A DNA stretch of 64,000 nt from Lentzea fradiae (GTDB lineage: Bacteria > Actinomycetota > Actinomycetes > Mycobacteriales > Pseudonocardiaceae). Shown in pieces: positions 45,745 to 54,293 of this stretch (position 1 is its first letter; the number at the start of each line of letters is the position of its first letter). A program made the translations under genes and the position numbers. Under the pieces are notes generated by a model that worked only from the letters and a program-made list of their open reading frames with translations, did not search any database and was not told where the DNA came from. The stretch lies in NCBI RefSeq assembly GCF_900100955.1, contig NZ_FNCC01000011.1, positions 248,001 through 312,000 of the forward strand, read 5' to 3'.

Positions 45745-46470
45745 CTACGCCCCGACGGCCCCGCGGAACCGCAGTGACTCGACGCCGTCGAGCTCGACGA
45801 AGACAGGGTCCTCATCGTCGGAGTCGACCGGGATCGTGCCCGGACGCACGGGGTGCTCGTAGCGCGGTAGCGGTGGCAGCGCGGGCTTCTCCTCGACGGC
45901 GACGACCTCGACCTGGGTGGTCTCGGCCTCCTCCGGCGACGGTTCGTCGGCCACGGCGGGAGCCGGGGTCTCCTGCTGGGGTTGCGGGCCCGTCGCGCGG
46001 CGGCGGCGGACCTGCTGCAGGCGGGCGAGGCGGCGGGCGCGGATCTCCTCCTCCATCCGCACCTGGCGGCGCAGGTAGGTGAGGTAGCCCACGACGATCA
46101 GGTCGAGCGCTCCGTGGACGTACCAGAGCGGCGTGTAGAACACGCCGGCCGCGATGCCCGTCACCAGCGCGGCGGCCAGCAGGACCGCGACGACCCGGCG
46201 GCGGAACGCGTACTTCGCCTGCGCCACGAGTGCGGCGGTCTCGGGGTCGTAGCCTCCGCGGCCGCGCCGGAACGGGCGTTCGACGTACTCCTCCTCGTCG
46301 AAGAAGGCGTCGTCGATGTCGATGTCGTGGATGTCGTCGTACTCGGCGTCGGGCATGGCGTCGTACTCCTCCCCCACGCGTGCGCCCTCCTGGCGCTTGC
46401 GGGCCAACATGGGGACGAGGACCACCAGCCAGGCCACGACCAGCGCAACGATGATCAGTGAGCTCGGCAT
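45745..46470 (-). CDS. glpR: Divisome membrane protein SepX/GlpR
   Basis: A 241-residue membrane protein matching the actinobacterial SepX/GlpR family. It has one N-terminal helix (SSLIIVALVVAWLVVLVPML, residues 3-22), a basic then strongly acidic cytoplasmic stretch (YDDIHDIDIDDAFFDEEEY), two central helices (about 92-135), a basic coiled segment (RMEEEIRARRLARLQQVRRRR) and a disordered tail. In Corynebacterium GlpR recruits the gephyrin-like protein Glp to the divisome; Streptomyces SepX is needed for normal septation. The probable Glp gene lies two genes upstream (47293-48516), as in M. tuberculosis Rv0994-Rv0996. GGGGAGG precedes the ATG at 46470. Confidence 0.87.
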   Translation of the reverse strand: MPSSLIIVALVVAWLVVLVPMLARKRQEGARVGEEYDAMPDAEYDDIHDIDIDDAFFDEEEYVERPFRRGRGGYDPETAALVAQAKYAFRRRVVAVLLAAALVTGIAAGVFYTPLWYVHGALDLIVVGYLTYLRRQVRMEEEIRARRLARLQQVRRRRATGPQPQQETPAPAVADEPSPEEAETTQVEVVAVEEKPALPPLPRYEHPVRPGTIPVDSDDEDPVFVELDGVESLRFRGAVGA

Positions 46471-46625
46471 TCCCCGTTCACCTCCCCCGACCCACGCGTG
46501 GTGCTGTCACCACGCTAGTCACAACAGTCACACCTGTGTCGGAGGCACGCCGAGTTCGGTGCGTACGAAAGTGTGGTGTATCACCCACTTTTGGGTGAGG
46601 TGATTAAGCCGCACGGCCGCACCCA

Positions 46626-47279
46626 TCAGGGAAGACGGGCGTCTCCGCGTGCGACCAAACGGCGCACGAGACCTTCCGGGAAGTCTTCGACGGTCAGCGC
46701 GAAGCAGAGGTGGTCGCGCCACTGCCCGGCGACGTCGAGGTAGCGCTTGAAGAGTCCTTCCTCGCGGAAGCCGGACTTCGTCAGGACGCGGATCGAGGCG
46801 GCGTTCTCCGGACGGACGGTGGCTTCGAGCCGGTGCAGCCCGGCCTCGCGGAAGGCGTGGTCGGTGAGCAACGCCACAGCGGCCGTCGCGACGCCTCCGC
46901 CCGCCCGGTCGGCCGCCACCCAGTAGCCGATCCAGGCCGACTGGAGGGAGCCGCGGACGATGTTGCCCACGGTGATCTGGCCGGCCACCTCGCCGTTGAC
47001 CATGATCATGAACGGCAGGGTGGTGCCACGTCTGGCCATGGAGCGCAGCGACGACCACTGGCCGGGCCAGGACCACGCCGCGTTGCGCTCGTCCCAGCCC
47101 TCCTGGGCCGTGGGCTCCCACTGCTCCAGGTAGGCGCGGTCCCGGATGCGGAGCCGCGACCAGCGGGAACCGTCGAAGAGGCGGGGTCCGCGCAGCGTGA
47201 CGGTCCCCGCGCGCACCTCGACGGGCCCCAGCCTGGCCGGCCAGCCGGGGTGGCGTCCCAGATCGGCGAAAACGCTCAT
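46626..47279 (-). CDS. RimJ/RimL-type GNAT N-acetyltransferase
   Basis: A 217-residue GNAT enzyme. The fold is visible from VEVRAGTVTLRGPRLFDGSRW (about 18-38) through FMIMVNGEVAGQITVGNI and the acetyl-CoA loop AWIGYWVAADRAGGGVATAAV near 130, ending with ENAASIRVLTKSGFREEGLFKRYLDVAG near 170. This matches the RimJ group that acetylates protein N-termini; in this locus it is usually named rimJ (cf. Rv0995). The substrate is unproven. ATG 47279 lies 13 bp after the glp stop, in one operon galU-glp-rimJ. Confidence 0.92.
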   Translation of the reverse strand: MSVFADLGRHPGWPARLGPVEVRAGTVTLRGPRLFDGSRWSRLRIRDRAYLEQWEPTAQEGWDERNAAWSWPGQWSSLRSMARRGTTLPFMIMVNGEVAGQITVGNIVRGSLQSAWIGYWVAADRAGGGVATAAVALLTDHAFREAGLHRLEATVRPENAASIRVLTKSGFREEGLFKRYLDVAGQWRDHLCFALTVEDFPEGLVRRLVARGDARLP

Positions 47280-47292
47280 CCCCGGCCGCTCG

Positions 47293-48516
47293 TCAGCTCT
47301 TCTGGGCCAGGAAGCTGACCAGGACCTCGTCACCGGCCGCGATCTCGGTGACGTCCTCGTCGACCACGATCAGGCAGTTGGCCTCCGCCAGTGACGCGAG
47401 CAGGTGCGACCCGGACGTGCCGAGCGGCTGCACCAGGTACTCGCCGTTGTCCGCGTCGCGCAGCAGCTGGCCGCGCAGGAAGCCCCTGCGGCCCTTCGTC
47501 GACTGGACCGGCGACAGCAGGCGGGCCGACACCGCGCGGCGGTACGGGTTCTTCTTGCCGAGCGCGGCCCTGATCAGGGGCCTGACCAGCACCTCGAACA
47601 CGACGAGCGCGCTCATCGGGTTCGCGGGCAGCAGGAACGTCGGCACGGCGTCCGGCCCGAGCCTGCCGAAGCCCTGCGCGGAGCCGGGGTGCATCGCGAC
47701 GCGGCCGAGGTCGACGTCGCCGAGGTCGGCCAGCGCGGCCTTCACCTCGTCGCCGGTCGAGCCGCCGACGCCGCCCGCGATGACGACGATCTCGGACAGC
47801 AGCAGCCGCCCCTCGACGACCTCGCGCAGCCTGCGCGGGTCGGCGGACATGATGCCGACCCGGCTGACCTCGGCGCCCGCGTCGCGCGCCGCGGCGGCCA
47901 GCGCGTAGGAGTTCACGTCGTAGACCTGGCCCTGGCCGGGCGTGCGGTCCACGTCGACGAGCTCCTCGCCCAGCGAGATCACCGAGACGCGCGGACGCGG
48001 GTGGACGAGCACCTTGTTGCGCCCGACCGCGGCCAGCAGGCCGACCTGGGCGGCCCCGATGGACGAACCCCGCCGGACGGCCACGTCACCGGTCTGCACG
48101 TCCTCGCCGGTGCGGCGGACGAACCCGGCGGACGGCACGCCCCTGTTGACGGTCACCTTGGCCTGGTGGCCGTCGGTGTACCCGAGCGGGACGACCGCGT
48201 CGGCCAGCGTCGGCAGCGGCGCGCCCGTCGCGATGCGCACGGCCTGGCCCGGCTGGAGCCGCCGCGGCTGCCGCGACCCGGCCGGGATCTCGCCCACGAC
48301 CGGCAGCTGCACGGGGTTCGCGTTCGCGCCGGACACGTCGACGCTGCGCACCGCGTACCCGTCCACGGCGGCCTGGTCGAAGCCGGGCAACGCGCGTTCC
48401 GCCACGACCTCCTCGGCGCAGAGCAGGCCCTGCGACTCCGAGATCGCCACTCGCACGGGTGCCGGCCGCACGGCGGCGGCGATCACCCTGGCGAGCTGCT
48501 CGTCCACTGACCTCAT
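47293..48516 (-). CDS. glp: Gephyrin-like molybdotransferase Glp/MoeA family
   Basis: A 407-residue MoeA-fold protein. Seen: PGFDQAAVDGYAVRSVDV near residue 47, IATGAPLPTLADAVVPLGYT near 98, SLGEELVDVDRTPGQGQVYDVNSYALAA near 185, IVIAGGVGGSTGDEVKAAL near 240, and LPANPMSALVVFEVLV near 300. MoeA inserts molybdate into molybdopterin, but the actinobacterial copy between galU and rimJ/glpR is the one shown in Corynebacterium to act in division as Glp, binding FtsZ and GlpR. Linkage to glpR here supports that reading; enzymatic competence cannot be judged. ATG 48516 with GAGG nine bases upstream, 32 bp after galU. Confidence 0.88.
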   Translation of the reverse strand: MRSVDEQLARVIAAAVRPAPVRVAISESQGLLCAEEVVAERALPGFDQAAVDGYAVRSVDVSGANANPVQLPVVGEIPAGSRQPRRLQPGQAVRIATGAPLPTLADAVVPLGYTDGHQAKVTVNRGVPSAGFVRRTGEDVQTGDVAVRRGSSIGAAQVGLLAAVGRNKVLVHPRPRVSVISLGEELVDVDRTPGQGQVYDVNSYALAAAARDAGAEVSRVGIMSADPRRLREVVEGRLLLSEIVVIAGGVGGSTGDEVKAALADLGDVDLGRVAMHPGSAQGFGRLGPDAVPTFLLPANPMSALVVFEVLVRPLIRAALGKKNPYRRAVSARLLSPVQSTKGRRGFLRGQLLRDADNGEYLVQPLGTSGSHLLASLAEANCLIVVDEDVTEIAAGDEVLVSFLAQKS

Positions 48517-48548
48517 GTGATTGGTCCTCGCGCCCAGGAAGGTGTTGA

Positions 48549-49433
48549 TCAGGAGTTGCCGAGGCGTTCCCGCAACCACTCGCGCAGATCGGGTCCGTAC
48601 TCCGGGGTCTCGAGTGCGAAGTCAACCGCAGCGCGGAGGAATCCGGCGGGATTGCCGAGGTCGTGTCGTCCGCCGCGGTGCACGACGACGTGCACGGGGT
48701 GGCCCTCGTTGATCAGCAGCGCGATGGCGTCGGTGAGCTGCAGCTCGCCGCCGGCACCGGGGGTGATGCGCTTGAGGGCGTCGAAGATGGCCCGGTCGAG
48801 GAGGTAGCGGCCGGCGGCGGCGAACGTCGAGGGCGCGTCCTCCGGCTTGGGCTTCTCGACCATGCCGACGACCTGCTTGACGTCGTCGCTGCCGGTGTCG
48901 CGGACGTCGAACACGCCGTAGGCGGAGATCTGCTCGCGCGGGATGTCGAACGCCAGCAGGACGCTGCCGCCCTTCTCCTGGCGGACCTCCGCCATCTTCT
49001 TGAGCGCGCCGGTCGGCAGGATGATGTCGTCGGGCAGCAGCACCGCGACGGCCTCGTCGGCACCGGTCAGGTTGGCCTCGGCGCAGCCGACCGCGTGGCC
49101 CAGGCCGAGCGCCTGCTCCTGGATCGCCGTCTCGGCCTTGATCAGCTGGGGGGCCCGCTGGATCTTCTCCACCAGGTCGGTCTTGCCGCGGTCGGCGAGC
49201 GTCTGCTCGAGCTCGGGGTTCGAGTCGAAGTAGCTCGCGACCGACGCCTTCTCCGGCGACGTGACGATGACCAGCTTGGACGCCCCCGCCTCGGCCGCCT
49301 CCCTGGCCACGTACTCGATGGCCGGGGTGTCGACCAGTGGCAGCAACTCCTTCGGCACGGCCTTGGTCGTGGGGAGGAAACGGGTGCCCAGACCTGCCGC
49401 GGGCACGATAGCGGTGTGGAAGGCGCTGCTCAT
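48549..49433 (-). CDS. galU: UTP-glucose-1-phosphate uridylyltransferase
   Basis: Makes UDP-glucose for envelope polysaccharides, glycogen and trehalose, and for galactose metabolism via GalT. The 294-residue enzyme shows IVPAAGLGTRFLPTTKAVPKEL (about 8-29), PAIEYVAREAAEAG, LGLGHAVGCAE near 105, VLLPDDIIL near 127, and GRHDLGNPAGFLRAAVDFAL near 260. ATG 49433 with TAGCAT eight bases upstream. Divergent from the 5-FTHF ligase gene with 38 bp between, as in Rv0992c/Rv0993. Confidence 0.97.
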   Translation of the reverse strand: MSSAFHTAIVPAAGLGTRFLPTTKAVPKELLPLVDTPAIEYVAREAAEAGASKLVIVTSPEKASVASYFDSNPELEQTLADRGKTDLVEKIQRAPQLIKAETAIQEQALGLGHAVGCAEANLTGADEAVAVLLPDDIILPTGALKKMAEVRQEKGGSVLLAFDIPREQISAYGVFDVRDTGSDDVKQVVGMVEKPKPEDAPSTFAAAGRYLLDRAIFDALKRITPGAGGELQLTDAIALLINEGHPVHVVVHRGGRHDLGNPAGFLRAAVDFALETPEYGPDLREWLRERLGNS

Positions 49434-49471
49434 GAGCTGCGATGCTAACGACATGCCGGGGGATACCCACC

Positions 49472-50038
49472 ATGACGTCCGATCTTCGTGACCGGAAGGC
49501 CGCGCTCCGTTCGGAGTTGCTGGCCGCCCGCAGGGCCGTGCCGCCCGAGGTCCGCGCGGCGGAGGCGGCCGCGCTGCGGGCACACGTCGCCGCCCTGGAC
49601 GTCCGGCCTGATCAGACCGTGTGCGCGTTCCTGCCGGTCGGGTCGGAGCCCGGTGACGCGTCGTGGCTCGACGACCTGCGGTGCCGGGTGCTGCTGCCGG
49701 TCGTGACGGGCGACTCGCCGCTGGACTGGGCGGTCCACACCGGACCGGACGCGCTCGCGCCCGCGGCGCTGCGGCTGCTGGAGCCCACCGGTCCCCGGCT
49801 CGGCGCCTCGGCGATCGCTGGAGCTTCCCTGGTGCTCGTGCCCGCGCTCGCGGTGTCGCTGGACGGGGTGCGGCTCGGCAAGGGCAAGGGCCACTACGAC
49901 AGGTCGTTGTCGCTGGTCACAGCTCCGCTGATCGCGGTGGTGCGGGATGAGGAGGTGCTGCCGTCGGTGCCCGCGGAGCCGCACGACGTGCGGATGGACG
50001 GCGTCCTGACCCCCTCCGGCGGCCTGCGCCGGCTGTGA
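49472..50038 (+). CDS. 5-formyltetrahydrofolate cyclo-ligase
   Basis: Converts 5-formyl-THF to 5,10-methenyl-THF with ATP, recovering stored folate. In 188 residues: the basic N-terminal helix DRKAALRSELLAARRAVP, the mid-domain VCAFLPVGSEPGDASWLDDL near 48, and the C-terminal signature LVPALAVSLDGVRLGKGKGHYDRSL near 130. ATG 49472 is preceded by CCGGGGG. Ortholog of Rv0992c by place and motifs. Confidence 0.94.
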   Translation: MTSDLRDRKAALRSELLAARRAVPPEVRAAEAAALRAHVAALDVRPDQTVCAFLPVGSEPGDASWLDDLRCRVLLPVVTGDSPLDWAVHTGPDALAPAALRLLEPTGPRLGASAIAGASLVLVPALAVSLDGVRLGKGKGHYDRSLSLVTAPLIAVVRDEEVLPSVPAEPHDVRMDGVLTPSGGLRRL

Positions 50039-50132
50039 CGTTGCCCGGTGGCGTTTGCGCTCCGGGAAGGGTCTGATGGAAAATCGTGTTGGCACTCACA
50101 ACGGCCGAGTGCCAGATCTAGGAGCGAACCCA

Positions 50133-50438
50133 GTGCCTACGTACCAGTACGCCTGCACCGCGTGTGAGCACCGGTTCGAGGCGGTGCAGTCGTTCAGCGA
50201 CGCCTCCCTGACCGAGTGCCCCGAGTGCTCGGGCAAGCTGCGCAAGCTCTTCGGCGCCGTCGGTGTCGTGTTCAAGGGCAGCGGTTTCTACCGCACGGAC
50301 AGCAGGTCCGGCGCGTCCAAGAGCACGTCGTCGTCCTCCACGACCTCGTCGTCGACGTCGTCGTCGGACTCGAAGCCCTCGACGTCCTCCTCGGACTCGA
50401 AGTCCTCGACGAGCACCCCGGCGGCCGCGGCGTCCTGA
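50133..50438 (+). CDS. FmdB-family zinc-ribbon protein
   Basis: A 101-residue protein. The N-terminal FmdB/CxxC_CxxC domain has PTYQYACTACEHRFEAVQSF and ECPECSGKLRKLFG, giving two CxxC pairs that bind zinc, then GVVFKGSGFYRTDSR. The last 40 residues are almost all Ser/Thr/Lys/Asp, probably disordered. FmdB was named for amide-induced gene regulation in methylotrophs; actinobacterial homologs beside the 5-FTHF ligase (Rv0991c) have chaperone-linked roles reported. GTG 50133 lies eight bases after AGGAG (50120-50124). Confidence 0.93.
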   Translation: MPTYQYACTACEHRFEAVQSFSDASLTECPECSGKLRKLFGAVGVVFKGSGFYRTDSRSGASKSTSSSSTTSSSTSSSDSKPSTSSSDSKSSTSTPAAAAS

Positions 50439-50509
50439 AGATCGCGAGTTGTCCACAACTTCGCGCCAGCCCGGTTTCCCGTGCCCTCGACAGCCCTACC
50501 GTCGAGGGC

Positions 50510-51076
50510 ATGACCTTTTCCGCCGCCCTGTCCGGCACGCCGTCCGACCGAGTCCGCGCCCTGCTGCGCCGCCGCCCGTCCGCGCTGTGGCGCCGCTTCC
50601 TGGCCGCCGGGCTCGCGCTGCTGGCCGCGGTGACGGGCTTCTGGCCGGACGTGGGGCATCCGGTCGTCGTCGCCGCCCGTGACGTGCCGCCGGGCGTCCC
50701 GCTGACCGGTTCCGACCTCCGGCTGGCGACGTTCCCGGCCCCGGTGTCCGGTTCGTTCGCCGCCGTCTCCGACCTGGCGGGCCGGAGGTTGAACGAGGCC
50801 ACCAGAGCGGGCGTCCCGGTCACGGACCTGGCCCTCGCCTCCCCCTCCGCCGACACGGCCGCGGTGGCGGTGCACCTCCCCGAGCACGGCCTCGCCGGCG
50901 TCATCCGGGTCGGCGACCACGTCGACGTGGTGTCCGGGGAGGGCGAGGTGCTGGCCGAGAACGTGCCCGTGCGGGAGGCACGCGGACGGGTGGTCCTGCT
51001 CCAGTTGCCGAGAATTCACGCGAATCGCGTGGCCGCGACATCACTGGATCTCCCGTTAGCCGTTACCCTCCGCTGA
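50510..51076 (+). CDS. SAF-domain (CpaB/RcpC-like) membrane protein
   Basis: A 188-residue protein with a basic N-terminus (RVRALLRRRPSALWRR), one membrane helix (about 30-46) and an extracytoplasmic SAF domain starting VVVAARDVPPGVPLTGSDLRLATFP. A second part (VAVHLPEHGLAGVIRVGDHVDVV) matches RcpC/CpaB of Flp pili. No pilus genes are nearby, so the role is open; SAF genes next to mscL occur in other actinobacteria. TACCGT (50497-50502) lies seven bases before ATG 50510 with no ribosome site, suggesting a leaderless message. The stop overlaps the mscL ATG by one base. Confidence 0.87.
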   Translation: MTFSAALSGTPSDRVRALLRRRPSALWRRFLAAGLALLAAVTGFWPDVGHPVVVAARDVPPGVPLTGSDLRLATFPAPVSGSFAAVSDLAGRRLNEATRAGVPVTDLALASPSADTAAVAVHLPEHGLAGVIRVGDHVDVVSGEGEVLAENVPVREARGRVVLLQLPRIHANRVAATSLDLPLAVTLR

Positions 51077-51513
51077 TGCTGAAGGGTTTCAAAGACTTCC
51101 TGATGCGCGGAAACGTCGTCGACCTGGCTGTCGCCGTGGTCATCGGCACCGCGTTCACCGCGATCGTCACCGCGTTCACCACGAGCCTCATCAAGCCGCT
51201 CATCGCGGCTTTGGGCAGCGCCGAGACCAAGGGCCTCGGCATCCAGCTCCGCGAGGGCAAGGAGGACACGTACCTCGACTTCAGCAACGTCATCAACGCG
51301 GCGATCAACTTCCTGATCGTCGCCGCGGTCGTGTACTTCGTCCTGGTGCTCCCGATCAAGAAGATCCAGGAGCGCCGCAAGCGGGGCGAGGAGCCGGGCC
51401 CGTCGGAGCCGACGGATGTCGAGCTGCTGATCGAGATCCGCGACCTGCTGCGGGCCCAGCAGGGCGGGCAGACGCCGCCAGGGGGCACGGACGTGCGGAC
51501 GCCGAAGATCTGA
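51076..51513 (+). CDS. mscL: Large-conductance mechanosensitive channel MscL
   Basis: Emergency osmotic release valve, a pentamer. The 145-residue protein has FKDFLMRGNVVDLAVAVVIG at the N-terminus (amphipathic helix plus TM1), the periplasmic loop (about 45-75), TM2 INFLIVAAVVYFVLVLPI near residue 77, and the C-terminal helix VELLIEIRDLLR. Start ATG at 51076 overlaps the SAF stop (TGATG), so expression is coupled. A short hairpin (51552-51570) follows. Confidence 0.97.
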   Translation: MLKGFKDFLMRGNVVDLAVAVVIGTAFTAIVTAFTTSLIKPLIAALGSAETKGLGIQLREGKEDTYLDFSNVINAAINFLIVAAVVYFVLVLPIKKIQERRKRGEEPGPSEPTDVELLIEIRDLLRAQQGGQTPPGGTDVRTPKI

Positions 51514-51551
51514 CCGGCTCGGCCGTCTCCCGGTGACGGGCGGCGGCCGGT

Positions 51552-51570
51552 CCCCGGCCTCGGGCCGGGG
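51552..51570 (+). terminator. Hairpin after mscL
   Basis: CCCCGGCC (51552-51559) pairs with GGCCGGGG (51563-51570) around TCG, 38 bp after the stop. A possible terminator. Confidence 0.55.
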
Positions 51571-51758
51571 CGGCGGGGCTCGGGTGGCTGACGGCTGCCA
51601 CGCCTGTGCGCGGCAGCCGCGGTGAGCTGCTGCCTGGCGAGGGCGGCCGGTCGCCGAGAGCGGCCGGTTGGCGAACGCTGATCACCGAAGGCCGCGGGCT
51701 GCCCAAAGTTACGGGCCGCCAAGGAGCTGCCGAGAGCCGCGGCCGGACCAGCGCCGAG

Positions 51759-51800
51759 CAGCCTCACCCGGGCAGCCTCACCCGAGCAGCGTCACCCAGG
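51759..51800. repeat. Three 14-bp tandem repeats
   Basis: CAGCCTCACCCGGG, CAGCCTCACCCGAG and CAGCGTCACCCAGG follow each other at 51759, 51773 and 51787. They lie in the 349-bp spacer between mscL and the small gene at 51863, which holds no other feature I can support. Confidence 0.75.
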
Positions 51801-51862
51801 CCCGCCCAGCGGCCAGTCGCCGCCGCGGTCCCCAGGGACGCGGTCAGGGCCCCGGAACGGGC

Positions 51863-52048
51863 TCAGCCGCCGTGGTGCGGGGGCCGGTTCTCGCGGTACC
51901 AGGTCTCGCGGTCGTCCGACCCGGACTCACCGCCGCGCTCGTCGGACGTCGTCTCCGGCAGCACGTCGCCGAACACCTCGGCCAGCCGGCGGCGACGCTT
52001 CGCGGCGTCGTCGCCGGCCGGCTGAGGCGGCGGGTCATTCTTCGTCAA
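51863..52048 (-). CDS. Small conserved actinobacterial protein
   Basis: A 61-residue hydrophilic protein. Its centre AAKRRRRLAEVFGDVLPETT and end WYRENRPPHHGG resemble the small hypothetical proteins commonly encoded next to the moaB-type gene in actinobacteria. No domain is recognised. GTG/ATG start at 52048 overlaps the end of the moaB-type gene by 14 bp, supporting coupled translation. Confidence 0.72.
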   Translation of the reverse strand: MTKNDPPPQPAGDDAAKRRRRLAEVFGDVLPETTSDERGGESGSDDRETWYRENRPPHHGG

Positions 52049-52535
52049 GACCGCTCAACTGCTCGATCACGTAGGGCACCAGCGAGGACAGGGTCGCCAT
52101 GCCGTCGCGGACCGCGGAGCGCGAGCCCGCGAGGTTCACGACGAGCGTGCTGCCGGAGACGCCGACGAGGCCGCGGGAGATACCCGCGTCGACCGCGCCG
52201 GCGGCCAGGCCGGAGGCCCTGAGGGCCTCGGCGATGCCGTGGATGGGGCGGTCCAGCACGCCCTGCGTGGCGTCGGGGGTGACGTCGCGCGGGGACACGC
52301 CTGTGCCTCCCACGGTGACCACCAGGTCGACGCCTCCGATGACGGCCGTGTTGAGCGCGGCCCGGATGTCGACCACCTCACCCTCGACCGCGACGGTGCC
52401 GTCGACGATGAAGCCCGCTTCCTCCAGAAGTTCGGTGACCAGGGGACCGGAGTTGTCGTCCTGCTCGCCGTGCGCCACCCGGTCGTCCACGATCACGACC
52501 AAAGCGCGGCCAAGGCGCTGCGCGCTGCGTTCCAT
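52035..52535 (-). CDS. MoaB/MogA-family molybdopterin-binding protein
   Basis: A 166-residue MoCF-biosynthesis-fold protein. Seen: ALVVIVDDRVAHGEQDDNSGPLV near residue 11, DLVVTVGGTGVSPRDVTPDA near 70, and GSTLVVNLAGSRSAVRDGM near 128. Family members adenylylate molybdopterin. The ortholog by context is M. tuberculosis moaB2 (Rv0984), which sits with mprAB and pepD and has no clear pathway role. ATG 52535 is five bases after the kinase stop; the frame runs on upstream inside the kinase gene but that part is spurious. Confidence 0.92.
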   Translation of the reverse strand: MERSAQRLGRALVVIVDDRVAHGEQDDNSGPLVTELLEEAGFIVDGTVAVEGEVVDIRAALNTAVIGGVDLVVTVGGTGVSPRDVTPDATQGVLDRPIHGIAEALRASGLAAGAVDAGISRGLVGVSGSTLVVNLAGSRSAVRDGMATLSSLVPYVIEQLSGLDEE

Positions 52536-52539
52536 GAGA

Positions 52540-53439
52540 TCACCGTAGCGGGATTCGCACCTCGAAGCGGCAGCCAGGACCGTGGTTCTGGACGCCGATG
52601 CGCCCGTGGTGGGCGTCGACGAGTCCGCGCGCGATGGAAAGGCCCAGTCCCGCGCCGGACGGATTGCGCGCCGTCGTCCCGCGGAAGCCCACGTCGAACA
52701 CCTGTGGCAGCACGTCATCGGGTATGCCGCCGCACCCGTCGCCCACCCGCACGACCGCGTCGGGTCCGTCCACATCGACCTGGACGGCGACGGACCCGCC
52801 CTCCGGGGTGTGACGAATGGCGTTGGACACAAGGTTGCGCACGACACGCATCAGCTCCGGTTCGGAGCCCCGCACGACCGGCCACTCACGAGCGTCGGCG
52901 CGCAGTTCGACTCCCTCGCGGGCGGCGACGGGGCGGGACGCGGCGACGACGTCGCTCACGACGTCCGCGAGGCGCACGTCGTGCAGCGTCAGGTTCAGGG
53001 CGCCCGCGGTGATGCGGGAGAGCTGGAACAGGTCGTCCACGAGCTTGGACAGGTGGTCCGCCTCCAGGGCGATCTGCTTGGCGTAGACGGCGACCTCGCC
53101 CGGTTCGGCGACGACGCCGTCCTCCAGCGCCTCGGTCATCGCGCGGATGCCCGCCAGCGGGGTGCGCAGGTCGTGGCTGATCCACGCGACCAGCTGCCGC
53201 CGCGCCGACTCGGCCTCGCGCTCCCACATGGTGCGGCGGGCGATCGCGCGGCCCAGCATGATCGAGAACGGCACGGTGACCAGACCGACCAGCACGCACG
53301 CCATGAGCGCGGCGTTCAGCATCGGCGTGAACATGAACCCGCTGACCATGAGCACGCCCGCGATGGTCGCCACGACCGGCACGATGACCATCACCGTCAT
53401 CACGGTCGTGAGCGGGACGCGGCTCAGGCGCTCAAACAC
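52540..53439 (-). CDS. Sensor histidine kinase without periplasmic sensor (MprB-like position)
   Basis: A 299-residue kinase with two membrane helices (about 12-34 and 42-62) joined by a loop of only a few residues. The dimerisation domain has [17 protein letters not shown] (phospho-His near residue 88), then N box [13 protein letters not shown] near 205, G1 [10 protein letters not shown] near 237, and G2 GAGLGLSIA near 268. No HAMP or extracytoplasmic domain is present, unlike M. tuberculosis MprB (about 500 residues), whose place it holds. It overlaps the response regulator by eight bases. Confidence 0.94.
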   Translation of the reverse strand: MFERLSRVPLTTVMTVMVIVPVVATIAGVLMVSGFMFTPMLNAALMACVLVGLVTVPFSIMLGRAIARRTMWEREAESARRQLVAWISHDLRTPLAGIRAMTEALEDGVVAEPGEVAVYAKQIALEADHLSKLVDDLFQLSRITAGALNLTLHDVRLADVVSDVVAASRPVAAREGVELRADAREWPVVRGSEPELMRVVRNLVSNAIRHTPEGGSVAVQVDVDGPDAVVRVGDGCGGIPDDVLPQVFDVGFRGTTARNPSGAGLGLSIARGLVDAHHGRIGVQNHGPGCRFEVRIPLR

Positions 53440-54109
53440 GGTCGTACCGGTAGCCGACGCCCCACACCGTGCTCAGCCGGCGGGGTTTCGCGGGGTCTTC
53501 CTCGATCTTCTCCCGCAACCGTCGCACGTGGACGGTCACGGTCGACTGGTCGCCGAACTGCCAGCCCCACACGCGTTCGAGCAGCTCGGCCCGGCCGAAC
53601 GCCTTGCCTGCGTTGCCAATGAAGAACGCGAGCAGGTCGAACTCGCGGGTGGTGAGCTGCAACGGCCGGTCGTCGAGGGTCGCGGTGTGCGCGGCCACGT
53701 CGAGCACCAGGTCACCATCGCGCACCACGCGCGGCTCGTAGGCCCGGTGGGCCCGCCGCAGCACCGACGAGACGCGCAACGCGAGCTCGCGCGGGCTGAA
53801 CGGCTTGGTGACGTAGTCGTCGGCGCCGATCTGGAGCCCGGCGATGCGGTCCTCCTCCTCGCCCAGCGCGGTCAGCATGACCACGGGCGTGCTGCCGCGT
53901 TCGCGGATGCGCCGGCACACCTCCAGGCCGTCGACGCCGGGCAGCATGAGGTCCAGCACGACGATGTCCGGTTCGTGCACGGCCACCAGCTTCAGCGCCT
54001 GCTCTCCGTCACCGGCGAGCTCGACCTCGTACCCGGCGTGTTCGAGGTAGCGGCGCACCACGTCGCGCACCGTCGTGTCGTCGTCGACGACCAGGACCCG
54101 TTCCACCAC
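53432..54109 (-). CDS. OmpR/PhoB-family response regulator (MprA-like)
   Basis: A 225-residue DNA-binding regulator. The receiver domain has [14 protein letters not shown], phospho-Asp in [12 protein letters not shown] near residue 52, the switch Thr in VVMLTALG near 80, and Lys in [11 protein letters not shown] near 102. The winged helix (about 130-225) shows [12 protein letters not shown] and [17 protein letters not shown] with the final [11 protein letters not shown] hairpin. Context (pepD before, moaB-type after) mirrors mprA of M. tuberculosis, which answers envelope stress and controls pepD and sigma factors. GTG start six bases after TAGCGT. Confidence 0.95.
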   Translation of the reverse strand: MVERVLVVDDDTTVRDVVRRYLEHAGYEVELAGDGEQALKLVAVHEPDIVVLDLMLPGVDGLEVCRRIRERGSTPVVMLTALGEEEDRIAGLQIGADDYVTKPFSPRELALRVSSVLRRAHRAYEPRVVRDGDLVLDVAAHTATLDDRPLQLTTREFDLLAFFIGNAGKAFGRAELLERVWGWQFGDQSTVTVHVRRLREKIEEDPAKPRRLSTVWGVGYRYDRV

Positions 54110-54121
54110 GAGACCACGCTA
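54110..54121 (-). promoter_or_regulatory. -10 element giving a leaderless response-regulator message
   Basis: TAGCGT (minus strand, 54121-54116) is followed by six bases and then the GTG at 54109. No ribosome site exists in the 64 bp between the gene and the upstream terminator. Confidence 0.55.
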
Positions 54122-54173
54122 GGCCACCAACGGCCGTGCGGCCCCGGTCCGTCACGAGGACGTAAGAAGCGGA

Positions 54174-54238
54174 CACGAGAAGAAGCCCGGTTCCTGTGCG
54201 CGGGGCAGGTGCTCACAGGAACCGGGCTTCTTCTCGTG
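54174..54238 (-). terminator. 25-bp perfect hairpin after the HtrA protease gene
   Basis: Arms 54174-54198 and 54214-54238 are perfectly complementary over 25 bp with a 15-base loop. It lies 55 bp beyond the protease stop and just upstream of the response-regulator promoter, so it insulates the two transcripts. Confidence 0.82.
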
Positions 54239-54293
54239 GGTCGTACGCCTGGCTCGGGCGGACGGCGGTCGGCCGAGACAGGCGTCCCCCGAC

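Noticed and set aside
47293-48516. Plain molybdopterin biosynthesis operon
   Set aside because: Only MoeA- and MoaB-fold genes are present, in separate operons, and the glpR linkage favours the division role for the former.
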